A stretch of DNA of 64,000 bases from Lycium barbarum (GCF_019175385.1 NC_083341.1:89430321-89494320), one strand, 5' to 3'. Numbered from the stretch's first letter, positions 10,338-25,100 are shown. Program-made: numbers and translations. Notes: generated by a model from the letters alone, not told the origin.

Positions 10338-12802
10338 TGTCACGACCCAACCAGAGGGCCATGACGGGCACCCGGTGGTAACCTACCCAGGCACCTCTTA
10401 GCGTACTTCATATCCCTATCTAGGTGAGTCACATGGCTTATGCATGATTTCTATACATTAATAATGCTAAACTCATAGGGCATCGACACATTCATAACAT
10501 CATCAACAACTATGACCATATCCATATACACAAGCTGACAAGGCTATCAAAATAATATACAAAATATGAGCCAACAAGGCTGCAAGACATCTAACTATAC
10601 ACAACTGTCTACGAGCCTCTAAGGAGAGTATGTAACATCATATAGGCGGGAAAGGACCCCACCATACCCATATGTGTGTACACAAAATAATAATAACCCA
10701 AAGCTACAGCCCCGAATCAAATGGAGCTCCTCTATGAAGTCTCTGACACAAGTAGTCTATGGGTCAAGTTGATCTCCCTGTCCACCTGCGGGCATGACAC
10801 AGCGTCCACAAACAAAAGGACGTCAGTATGAATAATATACTGATTATGTAAAGCATGATCAACATCATAATAGAAACATAAGAAATAACATAAGATAGAG
10901 AGGTCATGAGATAATTAAGCCATTTATACCTCTAGCGTTGTTCATCGTATTTACTAATCTCCTTTTCTAATGCGAACCTTCAAATTCATACATTTATACT
11001 TGTAGTAGTAGTAGTATCATACCCGACCATAGAGATTCGGTGTCTTTCATACCCGTCCATGATAAGGTTCGGTGTTATACGTACCTGGCCCTACCAAGAC
11101 TCAGTGTTATCCGTACCCAACTACAGTGGTGTGCGCGCGATAGATATCATACCCGGACATGTAAGCTCGGTGCTCTTAGTAGTCATACTTTTATATATAA
11201 ATATATATATGCACATACACGTTCTCAACATTATTATCGTCATCATCATTTTCTTTATATCATTCCTTAGAGAATCAAATATCATAGGATGGGACCAATG
11301 GTATCATGAGATTTATCAAGAATCATGAGCCTTAGCGATTCTAGGAATGAAGTCTTTTGGAAGACGCGATGGAACTCATATGAAAGTATTTAGCAATGGG
11401 ACAATGCCTTAATGAAAGAAGGGTTAGCCTTACATACCTTGTCGACTTCTTAACGTTCATCGTTGAAGCTTGGTAAATCTACATTTAAAAGGATTCATAC
11501 CTTGGTTAAGCCTTAAAGATACTCTTAAATCCAAACTAGAACAACTCATGAGTTAACGAAAATTGGGCAGCATTTCCCCTATTTCGTCGACATCCACCAT
11601 ATCACAAAACAACTCCTAAATAACCATAATAACATCTACAATATCATAATCACGTAGTTACATTCCATTAAGTCTTCCATATTCATTCTCACATTCAACT
11701 TGCACTACCAATTTCACACCAACCCTTTACACATTTTTCATAGAACACGTCTCATCATCATTATTACCTTCTACGAAGAATCATATCATACGAAGAATCA
11801 TAACTAAAGTTAGCTTACTACTCTAAAACTTCATAAAAACTACATTTAGAACTCATCTTCTACTTTCTCCTTCCACCCTAGTTGTTCAACAACTAAACAT
11901 TCTTGATAACATGTAATAAGTATGAAAACTAACCTTTTATCTCAAAAGAATGCGCTTTGGAGCAAGCTATCAACTTATATGAAAACCCTGGCTTCAATAC
12001 CTAAACAATTCTTGAAGTCTAATAACCCTAGCAAGATTTCTAACACATGGATATCTTGATTCTTGCCTCTTGATCTTTAATCTCTCTTATATTTTGGCTT
12101 GGATTAGTTTATGGAGTTGAATAGAGAGTTTTTGGAGAGCTTTCGGATCTTATTCGGTAAAATAAAATGTCCAAATGAAGTGGAATGAAATATATAAAGC
12201 GTAACTTAAAATCTCGTCGAGTAATCCTGCGCCCATTTTGACGGGCCGTCAAAATTCCTACGGATCGTCAAAATGCTCCGTAGAACTGCCCAGTCAAATA
12301 TTGCTCACTATGACTGTTGTACGCTGGGTTGGTGAAATTTGACGGGCCGCTGAAATTTCTGCGGTCCGTCAAAATTCCTACGGGCCGTCAAACTGGTCCG
12401 TTAAAATGTTCTACTCAGACAGTCTGTCTTGAAACACCCATAACGCTTTACTCCGATGTCACATTGACGAACGGTTTGTTGCGTTGGAAACTAGACTCGA
12501 TGAACTTTAATTTGGAAAGAAGAAACACACCAAAACTCCTCATATTCTAGGAGATATACCTCCCCCAATCTCGACCAAAATCCTATCCGAAAATTTTGCC
12601 ATGTTTTCCCAAAGATCCAACAAACTCCATTCCTTAATTTGTTTGTTCTTAAATCCTTCCATATCTTATTTCATGGGCTTAAACCCCCATAACCATACTA
12701 TGGAAACATATAATCTCATATATCCTAGATACACTCTAGTTTCCACGATTAGGACAACTAACACCTAACGAATCTCAACGGACGAAACTACGAGGTGTAA
12801 CA
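10338..12802 (-). mobile_element. Element A 5' LTR
   Basis: It runs minus from TGTTACACCTCG (12802) to TGACA-type end (10338), 2465 bp. Modules in transcription order are U3 palindromes (12236-12402), a TATA box (12190-12198), a splice-donor-like AAAG|GTTAGT (11934/11933), a 41-nt micro-exon-like segment (11438-11478) followed by GTATGTAAGGCTAACCC, and the paired R/U5 hairpins (10782-10845). It directly abuts the primer site. Confidence 0.9.
12190..12402 (-). promoter_or_regulatory. Element A core promoter: TATA box and U3 palindrome cluster
   Basis: TATATATTTC on the minus strand at 12190-12198 is a plausible TATA box. Just upstream (12236-12402) several palindromic motifs of the form TTTGACGG-N-CCGTCAAA and close variants are spaced over about 170 bp. 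Similar arrays with other flanks sit at the same place in B, J, H1 and I. Confidence 0.6.
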
Positions 12803-13049
12803 CCTAGATTCCTAGGAGCTACTCAGCAGACTACAGGAGCACTCCATTATTTCGGAGGTGCCATTTTTTATACATTATTTTGTGTCTATATTTGGGGCAT
12901 GACGGGGTCCTGTCCCGTCCCTATGTCTTAGTACTCTAGTAGAGGCTCGTAGATACGTATGTGTAGGTAGTAGATGTCCCATGATGACTACATTGTATTT
13001 TGTGTATCTTTTTTGCAGCCGCGAGGGCTTATATATATATATATATACA

Positions 13050-13102
<53 letters not shown>

Positions 13103-13231
13103 GCATATATATATATATGTATTCCCTTCAAGATTATATGTGTCCAAGATGAGAATGATGACTAGCAAAATGAGTGGTGCTCGGTAGTTAGCTCTGGGTA
13201 CACGTTATGGCCCTCTAGTCGGGTCGTGACA
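12803..13231 (+). mobile_element. Element B 5' LTR, right part
   Basis: This is the continuation of the B LTR after element A. It contains a cTTTTTTGCAGCCGCGAGG-type stretch and an AT microsatellite, and ends GGGTCGTGACA directly before the primer site. It corresponds to the last part of the 3' LTR (about 44555-44748). Confidence 0.9.
13030..13118. repeat. (AT)n microsatellite interrupted by ACATGCAT
   Basis: This is a long alternating A/T run with two symmetric ATACATGCATAT interruptions. The B 3' LTR has a much shorter run at the same place (about 44611-44630). Peptides such as YIYIYI predicted from it are artefacts. Confidence 0.95.
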
Positions 13232-13235
13232 AAAG

Positions 13236-13247
13236 TGGTATCAGGGC
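13236..13247 (+). promoter_or_regulatory. Element B primer-binding site
   Basis: TGGTATCAGGGC lies four bases after the LTR end and matches the initiator-Met tRNA complement with one mismatch. Confidence 0.9.
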
Positions 13248-13290
13248 AATTCCATCCTAGGGTGTGTCTACGAGCCATGTCCAGTAGAGT

Positions 13291-13330
13291 CTTGTTTATG
13301 GGTGTGAAGTGCGCCGCACTTAAAAACAGG
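13291..13330 (+). promoter_or_regulatory. Element B leader hairpin (degenerate)
   Basis: The arm CTTGTTTATGGGTGTG is followed by a loop around AAGTGCGC and the arm CGCACTTAAAAACAGG. The stem is partly mispaired, and the loop GTGCGC is no longer self-complementary. It corresponds to the intact hairpins of D, E, C, H and I. Confidence 0.65.
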
Positions 13331-13439
13331 AGGCTGCGGGACATTTAGGAAAAATGACCATTCTTCTTCCTATTAGATCATGCCATAGAGCTATGTGATA
13401 AGATGTTCTCCTCCCTAATTGTGCATTATGATTTCAGAA

Positions 13440-14760
13440 ATGCCGGTAAAGAGAAAACCTACCGCCGCCCAGAAGGGGCAAGGCTCCTATAGCACAGCGA
13501 GTTGAAAGGGAGACACCAACAGATATAGAAGAAGGTGAATCTCATAATGAGGCTCCATCCAAGACCTCTCACACTCCTCCTATTCTAGAAGAACAAGAGG
13601 GGGCTTCAGCTCCAGCTCCTATGCCTCCAGTTCCTCCACCGAGTGCTCTGGGCCAACAAATGACCGAAGTTATTCAGCTATTGACACAGTTAGTTGACGC
13701 TCAGGCACAGTGGCAGAGTACGGGTCCAGGTGACAAGGTGACTAGTGCTACAGCTCGTGATTTCATGAGTTTAAACCCTCTAGAATTTTTTGGGTCAAAG
13801 CCGGATGAAGACTCGCAATGTTTTATTAAGGAGATGCTGAGAACGTTGAAAATTATTTATGCCTCCGATACTGAATCTATGGAGTTGGAATCTTATAGAC
13901 TCCGGGATGTGGCGGTTCTTTAGTATGATAACTGGATATCTTCAAGAAAGGAAAATGCACCTCCCCCGGTTTGGAAAGAATTTGTAGATGCTTTCCTTCG
14001 TCATTATTTGCCACCCGAGGTTCGAAGGGCCCAAGCTGATAGGTTTATGAATCTAAAGCAAAGGAACATGAGTGCTCAGGAATATAGCCTTCACTTTAAT
14101 TCATTAGCTAGATATGCTCGACTATGGTGGCCGATATGGGAGATAGAGTGCATAGATTTGTGAGTGGCTTAGGGTCACATTTATTTAAAGACTGCTTGAC
14201 AGCTTCATTGCAAGAGGGGAAGGATATTTCCCATGTTCAGGCCCATGCCTAGAATCTAGAAGAGCAGCAACATCCGCAAAGGGGTGAGTGCGATATTGAT
14301 AGAGGGCAGAGTAAGAGGGCCATATCTGTGGGTGCTAGTAGCGATTATAGAGGGGGATCGAGGTAGCCATATTCTAGACATTCAGGCCAGTCGACGACTA
14401 GTGCACCCCCTCAGATTGCAGGCAGGAGATTTGATCGCTCAATTCATTCAGGACAGGGTCAGAGCTCGAGAGCTTTGGGTTCCCAGTTTGGAGGTGATTA
14501 TAGCAAGAGAAGACCACCGGTCCCACAATGTAATCAGTGCAGAAAGTAACATTCGGGCCCGTGTCGCCAAGGTTCAGATGCTTGTTATGTTTGTGGACAG
14601 ACTGGGCACTTGATGCGTGATTGCCCTCGAGGTATGATAGAGGTGGGGTTCAGCCGACAAGATCAGCAGCTGGTTCTTCCTCATCTGTGCGCCCGATAGG
14701 GCAGACTTCCCAGACTCTAGAAGGCCGTGGTAGGGGCAGAGGGGGAGCGTCCAGTTAAGG
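13440..14760 (+). pseudogene. Element B gag
   Basis: The start ATG at 13440 follows an acceptor-like ATTTCAG at 13431-13437 and opens with MPVKRKPTAAQKG. The frame shifts near 13490. Capsid sequence resumes at 13621-13923 (VIQLLTQLVDAQ, EFFGSKPDEDS) and ends at TAG, where related copies have Trp. The zinc knuckle CYVCGQTGHLMRDC is at 14583-14624. This is a structural polyprotein region, inactive because of at least two frameshifts and several stops. Confidence 0.85.
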
Positions 14761-15802
14761 TGGTACTCAGCCCCGTATTTATGCTTTAGTCGGTCGTCAG
14801 GATCTTGAGTCCTCCCCAGATATGGTCACAGGTATATTGACAATATTTTCTCATGATGTTTATGAGTTGATTGACCCGGGTTCCACGTTGTCTTATATCA
14901 CTCCGTATATTGCTGATCGTATTGGGGTTAAACCCGAGACAATAAAACCTTTTGAGGTATCTACTCCGGTTGGTGATCCCGTAATAGCAAGGCAAGTGTA
15001 TAAAGGTTGTGTGCTTGTGGTATGTGATCGCCAGACTACAGCTGATCTGATTGAACTTGAAATTTTAGATTTTGATGTGATTATGGGCATGGATTGGTTG
15101 GCCTCTTGTTATGCTAATGTGGATTGTAGAATGAAAATAGTTCGATTCCAATTCCCAGGAGAACCCGTACATGAATGGAAACGTAATACAACATCCCCAA
15201 GAGGTAGGTTTATTTCCTACCTTAAGGCAAGGAAGATGATCATGAAAGGCTATATTTATCATCTATTCCGAGTTCATGACACCAAAGCAAAGCCACCGAC
15301 TCTTCAATCTGTCTCGGTAGTGAACGAATTTCCGGATGTATTTCCAGATGAACTTCCAGGCCTTCCTCCCGAAAGAGAGATTGACTTTGCTATTGATGTG
15401 TTACTGGATACTAAACCAATCTTCATTCCTCCTTACCAAATAGCTCCTGCAGAATTGAAAGAGCTAAAGGCACAACTGAAAGACTTGCTTGAGAAGGGGT
15501 TCATTAGGCCCAGTTCGTCACCGTGGGGAGCACCCGTCCTATTTGTGAGAAAGAAAGATGGTTCCTTACGGATGTGCATTGATTATAGACAGCTGAATAA
15601 GGTAACGATAAAGAATAAATATCCTCTCCCGAGGATCGATGATTTGTTTGACCAATTAAAGGGTGCCACGTGATTTTCCAAAATTGATCTGAGATCAGGG
15701 TATCATCAAGTGAGAGTTAGAGAAGAAGATATTCCCAAAACAGCTTTCAGAACGAGATATGACCATTATGAATTTCAGGTGATGTCATTTGAGTTAAATA
15801 AT
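14761..15802 (+). pseudogene. Element B protease and N-terminal RT, cut by element C
   Basis: A long open frame (14822-15673) holds protease ([23 protein letters not shown]) and the start of RT ([26 protein letters not shown]). TGA at 15671-15673 stands where relatives have Trp (AKWFSKID). RT sequence then continues to SGYHQ and EFQVMSF and stops at 15802, where the C LTR begins. The catalytic FIDD part is missing from B. Confidence 0.9.
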
Positions 15803-17807
<2,005 letters not shown>

Positions 17808-17843
17808 TCCTTCCCCCCTTTAGAACATTCTTCCTTGAATGTT
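17808..17843 (-). promoter_or_regulatory. Element C polypurine tract and upstream palindrome
   Basis: The minus strand reads AACATTCAAGGAAGAATGTT, then CTAAAGGGGGGAAGGA, then the LTR start TGTTATACC. The outer stem of the palindrome pairs perfectly. Two bases in the centre have changed relative to the AACATTCGAGGACGAATGTT of B, D and E. Confidence 0.85.
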
Positions 17844-20800
17844 AAACTGGTCCTGAACTCCCAATACGTTTTCAAGTGTTCTCTTATTTAATTAAGCCCT
17901 TCACATACCACTTTATTTGTCGATTCGCTATAATTCACTATAACGTATTCCAGGTCTCTACGTAACCATTCCTGTAATACTTCCTTTTTCTGTTGCTTCT
18001 CGAGGTAATAATTCCACGTCATTGTCTTTACTTTCCTCTTTATTTCGCAGTTGGTTTTCAGTTGTATTGCGAGCTCTTCTGTTGAAGTGTTACTCTTTCT
18101 CTTGTTTGTATACTGTCACTGATTGATTCAGACTTGTACTCATGGTGCACTTAGTTATAACTCGACTCTTTCCTTTTTCTATAGTTACTCCCTTAATATG
18201 ATACATTGTTCCCTTCATCTTACCTCTTAGTCTTTAAATAAGATTTTTATAACGCGCAGACGTCCCTCATCGATTCATTAGACTTTACTATCCCTGGAGT
18301 ATTTCATGCCTCTGGTAACCTGTAGACCCTTCGCAGATTCTACGAGTAAAATGAAATTTCCCAAAGCGTAACATTATTCTACTCCAATAACCTTGCTTTG
18401 CTTTGCTCTCCTGTTACAGTCCGTATTCTGGAATCTTCAGCATCATGCGTCACTTTCTGACTTTCTTTTAAAGGTTTTTAACTATCACTTGCTTTTAGTT
18501 CTTGATCTCGATCTTTAGGGTTGGCTATCAAATAGCGCTAGGGTTCCCTCATATTATAACTTCACTGTCATCCAGTAACCAGTAACCCGCTTGTTCTGAT
18601 CGTCTCGGTTAAACCATTTCACAACTTCCCTTAATCCAACTCGTAATATTTTAGGCATATTATCTCGTGTCGTTTCTTTATATTTACTTCAACTCTTCTA
18701 TTGCTCCTTTATTTAAATTTGCTCTTAGTTCTCCTATCACACATCATATTTCAATCTTTACAATAGTACGTGTAGGTGCTCAAATCAGCCCGAGAAATAC
18801 CTTAGCGTCGCCTCACTAGTCTTTATGCAGATCCTATATTCTTCTCTTATATCTTTCAATTGATATCAAGGCTCAACTATGGCTTTTGCCCTCGGTACTA
18901 ATTTCATCTCGGTACTTTGGTTCAAACCATCTTGCACCTTTCCCTAATGTATCCAAAATATCATAATCACATTGTTATTACTGAATCCTTACTCTTCTTA
19001 TCAAGTACTCACTTGGTCTCATTCTTAACATACAAATATGCGTAGATTGCATAACTATTCTTGTATAACTTGTACAAAGTGCATCCAATCTTAGTCATAG
19101 TCTTTCCTTCTCCTGGTTCATTCTGCTTTACATATCTTATTTGTACTAAAACTCACTTGCTGTCTATCTTGTCGTACTACTTTCCCTTCCTTTACTTACC
19201 ATTCAATTTTCTCATATTCTACTATAAGAGATTCCCTATCCCTTCTTCTTTGCTACTTATAAGTCACAATATCATTAGCAAGCAACCCCATTGCCAACGT
19301 CTCAACCTCCAATCTGGTATAGCATTGCTATCCTTTATAATATCACTTAAGTTACTCGTTTCTATTCTCTTGTTGCACTCTTTCTTTTTATAGGCACCCA
19401 CTTTGTAATGCCATATCCTTTAATATTTTTACCGACGCTTCTCCGCACTATCTCAAATACCATCCCGACTTCTACCCATTCATTGCGGGCTTTCAGATCT
19501 TACTAAGTTGTCCCAGCGAGGGATCTCACTTAAAGTTTAAGCATTCATATCAAATATTTTACACTACCAACTGTTTTTATCTTATACTTGTAGTTCTCTT
19601 ATCCGCTTCCCCCCTTTTGGGGTGTACTTACATCATTATCTATTTATATTCTGCTCTATATCCCCATTTTCAATTTTCAAATTCATATGATTCTTTTTCC
19701 AATACATTTGGTATACTGCACCATATCCATGTCTTTTCTTTATCATCTATAACTTAGATTACCCATGTACGAAACCTTAACACAATCACGAGGTGATGAG
19801 AAATTTTCTATGTACAGTACAAAATCTCATCTAACCATCTATACTCGAGTAATGCAACCCATGTAGGAACTCATCTAAGGCCTCATTCCGCTTACTCCAA
19901 TTCGTAATTAATCAGTACTTATAGTCGTTCCAAATGCTCAATTGGTTAGCACTTATATTCCGATGATAAGTGTCCAAAGTTCACTTGTAGTATTATCTTT
20001 ATCCCAACGGATATCATCTGTTTCCTCTAATAAATTTATAATACATTATTTGTTCCTTAGGCCTACAGTCCTTGTCCTTTAAGGATTTCACTATTTCCGA
20101 GGTGAAGTCATATACACGCAGTACTCCTTTATGCCTTATCCTCTTACACCCTTGTGGTGTACCCAAAACTGACTTCTAACTTACTCAAATTCATATCGAG
20201 TTCATCTAAATGACGATCTCGTCTTATAACCTCACTGTTGTGCTGTACTTTTAAGCTCGTAGTTATATATTTCCCTTTCGTTCTATACCCATATTCAATT
20301 AATTGCATCTATCTTGGGTGCTTCCTTTAGAGTTTTCTTATCATTTCTCCAGTCTATACCCATCTTTTATTCTATGCACAACAAATCTTATGCTACCATT
20401 ATATCCTTCGGAAAACACTACTTCTGCATAATCCCTTCCTCATTCTCAGATAATATTTTGTTCCTCCCTATTTGTTCTTACCATCCCAGTCATTTCTGGC
20501 ACTCATTCGGCCTCATTGCTCATCGTTCTTTAGTTTGGTATTTCACAATTTTGTTGCTTATAATACTCGTTTTCTTAGCTTACATGTCATAACACACCGC
20601 TACACTGTAATCCCACTCCCTTTCTTCTTATTCTCTTCTTTCAATTAACTCCTTCTCTTCCTGTACTCGCTTTCATTTTCGTTACCACTTGATCTCTATT
20701 TTGAACTTTCCCTATAGGACTTTGTAAGTCTTTCTTATTCGTTCTATATTTGCTTTTCCGTTTCACATTGATCACATCATATCCTTTAGTTACTTCCTTG

Positions 20801-21744
20801 CTAGGCTTTACTCATTTCTATAACAATCCTTATGGTATTCACATTACATCCTGTTCGTAATGAATCCTGTAACGTACTACTTCTTAACCTTATTCACGAT
20901 TCTTACTATGTTTTAATTACACTCTTTGGAGTAGGCGTACTTAACCCTTCACCCTTTCTGATCAATCTTATTCTTAATATCTCACAAGCTGTCTTATTGA
21001 TACCTTCATAATTTGTCATAATTCTTCCTCCTCCGTACTTTTTTATCAATCATACTATTACTCCTTTTAACTGAAAACTCGTCGTAATCTATCCCTATTT
21101 ATCGGTTCACTCGATACCTCAATAAAATGTTTTGTTAAGATTTGCCATCTTTTTCTAAATCATCCCTTAGTATCACAAGCCCTTCCAAATTATCCTAGAA
21201 TTTCATCAACAACATATGAAATACCTGATCCCAGACAGCCCACAAGTTTGAGTTTTCCTTCCACAAATTCCATCTCCAATTGGTTGATTAAGAACTAATA
21301 AAATGTCACCATGAAGCGTTCTCCAACCACCACTAGAAGAAAAACTAGAATCCGACAAGCTCCACAGGACTTCTGGTGCTTGATTCACATGGTTTACCTC
21401 CAGATTTGTTCTTAAGTCATGAACGAACTATTTAGTTCATAACTACTTGTTGTATGCTTTGTACTTTTCAATAAAAGTGAAACTTAATTGCTGGACGTTT
21501 TTGCTCTTCAACATGAGTTTTTTCTAAGGTAACATGTGGCTGGAAAGTATTGAAGTATTCTGGTCCGTTCAAATGAATTTCAAACTTTGTTGTTCACATA
21601 TGCTTCTTCGAAATAAAATTTCCCAAATAAGAATGGTGTCTCTTACGGATGACATGGAGGGTATCTCTTAAAGCTTTAATCCAACATAATAAATTTACCC
21701 TATCGATATCGACTTTCATGACATATGATGAACTTATATCTCAT

Positions 21745-21870
21745 TCTTTTTTTTTTTTTGGGAAAATTTTGGCAGAGTTTCCTCTGTACTTCTTACTATC
21801 CCAAGACCTGCACGCAGGAAATACCAACAATGCCTCATAGGGCCAACATATATACATATATATTATATCG
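21745..21870 (-). other. Conserved internal block of the C/D/E/F group
   Basis: The minus strand reads GTTGGCCCTATGAGGCATTG, then TTGGTATTTCCTGCGTGCAG, then TAGTAAGAAGTACAGAGGAA and CTCTGCCAAAATTTTCCC. The same order occurs at 26335-26450 (D), 31560-31670 (E) and 49755-49850 (F). It is the most conserved internal sequence among the non-autonomous elements apart from the ends. Its function is unknown. Confidence 0.75.
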
Positions 21871-22154
21871 TATTGTAGCTAAACAAGGCTTCCCATATCA
21901 ATAACAATATGAAAATGATGAACTTACCTCGTATGTCCAACTCAAACTGCACCTATTATACTTTTCTGTTTATTTTCCCTTTCAATCTTTAACTGCAGGT
22001 TTCAATCATACCTGCAACATTCACACTATATTTGACATGTACCCTGCTTACCTATCTTTTTACTGATTCGTTCAGCTTCTTCTGTTCACACCTTATACTG
22101 AACTTTTCAACAATATATATACATTCAATCCATTTTCTTACTATACCTCAATAA

Positions 22155-22159
22155 CTCAC
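22155..22159. repeat. Target-site duplication of element D (CTCAC)
   Basis: CTCAC directly precedes D here and directly follows it at 40107-40111. Removing D restores the internal sequence of element C. Confidence 0.95.
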
Positions 22160-25100
22160 TATTATATCCCGTACTTTCGAGTGTTCGGGAAAATTTGAGA
22201 TAATTTTGATTTGTAAGGAATGAAGTCATGTGTTGATTTGAATTCACACATGTGTGTGTTTTTCATGAGAAATATTGGTGTGGAAATACGGAGGTAGGCC
22301 AAGGGCCAAATTTGGAATTTTGAAAATTAGTTTCGAGAATTACAAAACGAGAGTTATAAGTCTTTGGGCTCAAAAAAAACAAATATGAAAAATTAGGCCC
22401 AAAAGAGGGGGGTGGCCGGCCACTATGGCCCAAGCCCACACCTCACAATTTCCATGTGTTAAATATTAGATTAAGGGGGTCTTTAACCTTTAGAAGTTTC
22501 ATGAATAATTGAGAGAAAGAAAAAAAAATAAAGCAAGAGAGCAAGAACAAGAGGAGGGGTTTCGGCCCCTTCAAAAAGAAAAGAAAAAAATCTTAGCTCC
22601 TTGAATCATGGTCCAAAAATCATGATTTTCTAGTAATATTACTCACTCAAGTATGCTCTCCAACATGGTATAATTTTCAAGGCAAGAAGGTGTTTGTGTT
22701 GGCAAGTGGAGAATTGAAGAAGAGGTAAGGATTTCATGTTCTTGTGATGTTATGAAAGCTTGGTTTATGTTGTAGTGCATGGAAATGAGTGGAAATTATG
22801 AAAATATGGAAGTTTACATGGCATTTATATATATACATGTGTGGCCGTGTGTGTGCCTTGATGAATAGATAATATGAATTGAATTTTATGTTGTAATCTT
22901 GTTGTGGTTATGATGGAATTCATATTGAGAATGAAAGTGGAATGAATTTGGTTGAAGTTGGAAATTTATATGATTGGCCGTGTGATGTTTGAAAATTGAA
23001 ATGGAAATGAATTAATGTTGTTTAGTATGTTAATTGTGTCGTTGTGAAGTGAATGGAAGAATAATGGTTTTTGTTGAAATGGAAAGTTTGTTGTTGAGTT
23101 GTTGTAGGAAATATGTAACCTTATTGTAGTTTATGTAAATATAGAAATGGAAGTTTTGAGGTGTGAATTATGGTGATTGTTGATGAAGTGGAAGATGGAA
23201 ACATGTTATGAATATGTATGTTAAAGATTAGAAGTTTTGTATGATTTTATGACTTGGATGGAAAGTTGGTATATTTGGTATATCATGTGAATATTTCGTA
23301 AAAATGATATGAAATGCTTCCAAATGGCATTGTAATGATCTTGATTAATGATGACTATGAAAACATTGAGATTTGTTTGGAAGTGTGAAGTCGGAATGAA
23401 AGTTTTTGCGTTGTATCGAAAAGGAAGCTAGTTGTATTATGATGTGTTATATTGGTGATTGTTGTTGTTGTTAGTGTTGTTGTTGGTTTGGTTGTTGACA
23501 TATGGAGCCGAGCTAAGTCTCGGGGATGCTATGTATATAAAGGAAATGCTGCCGAAATTTCGGTAGGCAAGTATGTGCTTAAGTTGGGCCCTTAAGGCTT
23601 GAATTTGACAATTGGTAAAAGTGACCATTTGCAGATTTTGGACGGAACGGGAATCGAGTCTAGACGAGCGTAGAGCGCAACTAAGTTATCTAAAGCCTTC
23701 CCCTTCATTCTTTGGCATGTCCTAGACATACTAGGCTGAGATTTGAGCCTCGGGGGCAATTCTGCTCATAGAAATCCGAGATTGATTTTTGGTACTATTC
23801 ATTCAATGCAATTGAACTACAAAAGGTGCATTTTGTTAGAAAAATGGTTAAGCATCCGTAACTTTCACAAATGTAATCCGATCGCTCTGAAACTTTCCTA
23901 GGTGACTCCGTAGAGTATAATGCGCGTGATTCATGTCTGCCACCTCGACTTGACCCGAGGTGGGTCCGCAATCCCCGACTTCTCTTCTATGGTCCTGTTT
24001 GTTTCATTCTTGTACGATAAGTCAAAGGAACTTATGGTTATTGTTCCGACTACTAAACGGGAGTTATTTTAACTATTCTGAGTTTGATTTAATGTTTATT
24101 GAAATGATTGTTGAGACAGAAACCTTGATATCTTCGGAATGGCTTTAGCCAGCTCACTTTTGTCCGGAGCTCACAGGTAGCTCCTGGTTATTATGCTGTT
24201 CACTATACGATAGGTGCTATGACCACCGTTATGAGCCTTATAAAATATTTTTGACATCTAAACCGTTTTGAAAATCTTACCCTGATAATTTGGATAAACT
24301 ACTTATCTTCTGTATTTTCTGATATACGATTTTGGCATACCAGAATCTTGTGTGACGCATGATCCTGGCACGTGTGATTTATGTTTGGGAAGTAGTGATT
24401 TGGTATCCTGTATGGTTATTTTCTGTTTTACCGAGTCCCGGGCCGGTTATGTGAATATGCGTATATGTGATATTGGCCGCTGGACCCTCGACCGCGGCGT
24501 GTCCGACATTGACTGCTGGACCCTTGACCGCGTCATGCCGGACGTGTGGCATTGACTGCTGGACCCTTGACCGTGTCTGCCGCACTTGTGATTATGCCCG
24601 ACATAGACCGCTGGACCCTTGACCGCGGTATGTCGAAATTATGGTAGTGACCGCTGGATACTTGACCACGGTATGTATGATTGTGACCGCTGGATACTTG
24701 ACCGCGGTATGTGTGATTGTGACCGCTGGACCCCTGGCCGCGGTATGTGCGATAATGACCGCTGGGTACTTGGCCGCGGTATGCGTGATGGCGACCACTG
24801 GACTTATGGCCGCGGTAAGTGTGCGTTTGATTCTTTTGTATGCATGAAACAAAAATGATTTTCAAAAGAAAGTAAAGCATTTTGGCATTCTAATTGTCGT
24901 ATTCGTCAGCTGGAACCTCTTGTGTGTGACTTGCACGTCAGAGGTGACATTGTGGCATCCCGGTTATTCGTGCACACTCCGTTGCACTGTCTACTGCGCC
25001 CCTCATTAAATGGCCGAAACCTGATATAAATGTATATTATCTGTACTTGTGTAAGTTATGATTCTGTATGCATGGTTCTGCCTGTTACACTTCTAGACAG

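Larger units (their letters stand above)
3442..12802 (-). mobile_element. Element A: Ty3/gypsy chromovirus with both LTRs, decayed gag-pol
   Basis: This is a complete but degenerate minus-strand element. It has a 5' LTR (10338-12802), PBS, leader hairpin, gag, protease, RT, RNase H, integrase, chromodomain, polypurine tract, and 3' LTR (3442-5149). It lies inside the B 5' LTR. The 5-bp flanks CCCAG (3437-3441) and CCTAG (12803-12807) differ at one base and are taken as the target-site duplication. LTR divergence is visibly high, and the 3' LTR carries a deletion of roughly 0.83 kb, so A is clearly older than D or E. Gag and RT wording is closest to element I in this window. Confidence 0.9.
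17844..22159 (-). other. Element C internal region, no recognisable coding
   Basis: About 4.3 kb of pyrimidine-rich plus strand (purine-rich on the element's sense strand) with only short scattered frames. No gag or pol motif, chromodomain or zinc knuckle was recognised, and no 5S-like segment was seen. One block near 21745-21870 is shared with D, E and F. The remainder is either anciently decayed coding sequence or a non-coding LARD body, and the sequence alone does not decide which. Confidence 0.55.

Noticed and set aside
12875..13187. Overlapping frames rich in Tyr-Ile on both strands
   Set aside because: Translation of an AT microsatellite.
14786..14995. Host gene between elements
   Set aside because: Every stretch examined could be assigned to an element, an LTR or a junction. 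No unique host coding sequence was recognised.
19061..20592. Frames of 92-110 codons in the C internal region
   Set aside because: They run antisense to element C in pyrimidine-rich DNA, have Ser/Leu/Phe-rich low-complexity content and no recognisable domain.
24352..24880. Several overlapping frames of 67-115 codons on both strands (and 38598-39126)
   Set aside because: Produced by the 36-bp minisatellite, whose unit is a multiple of three. No start context or recognisable protein.
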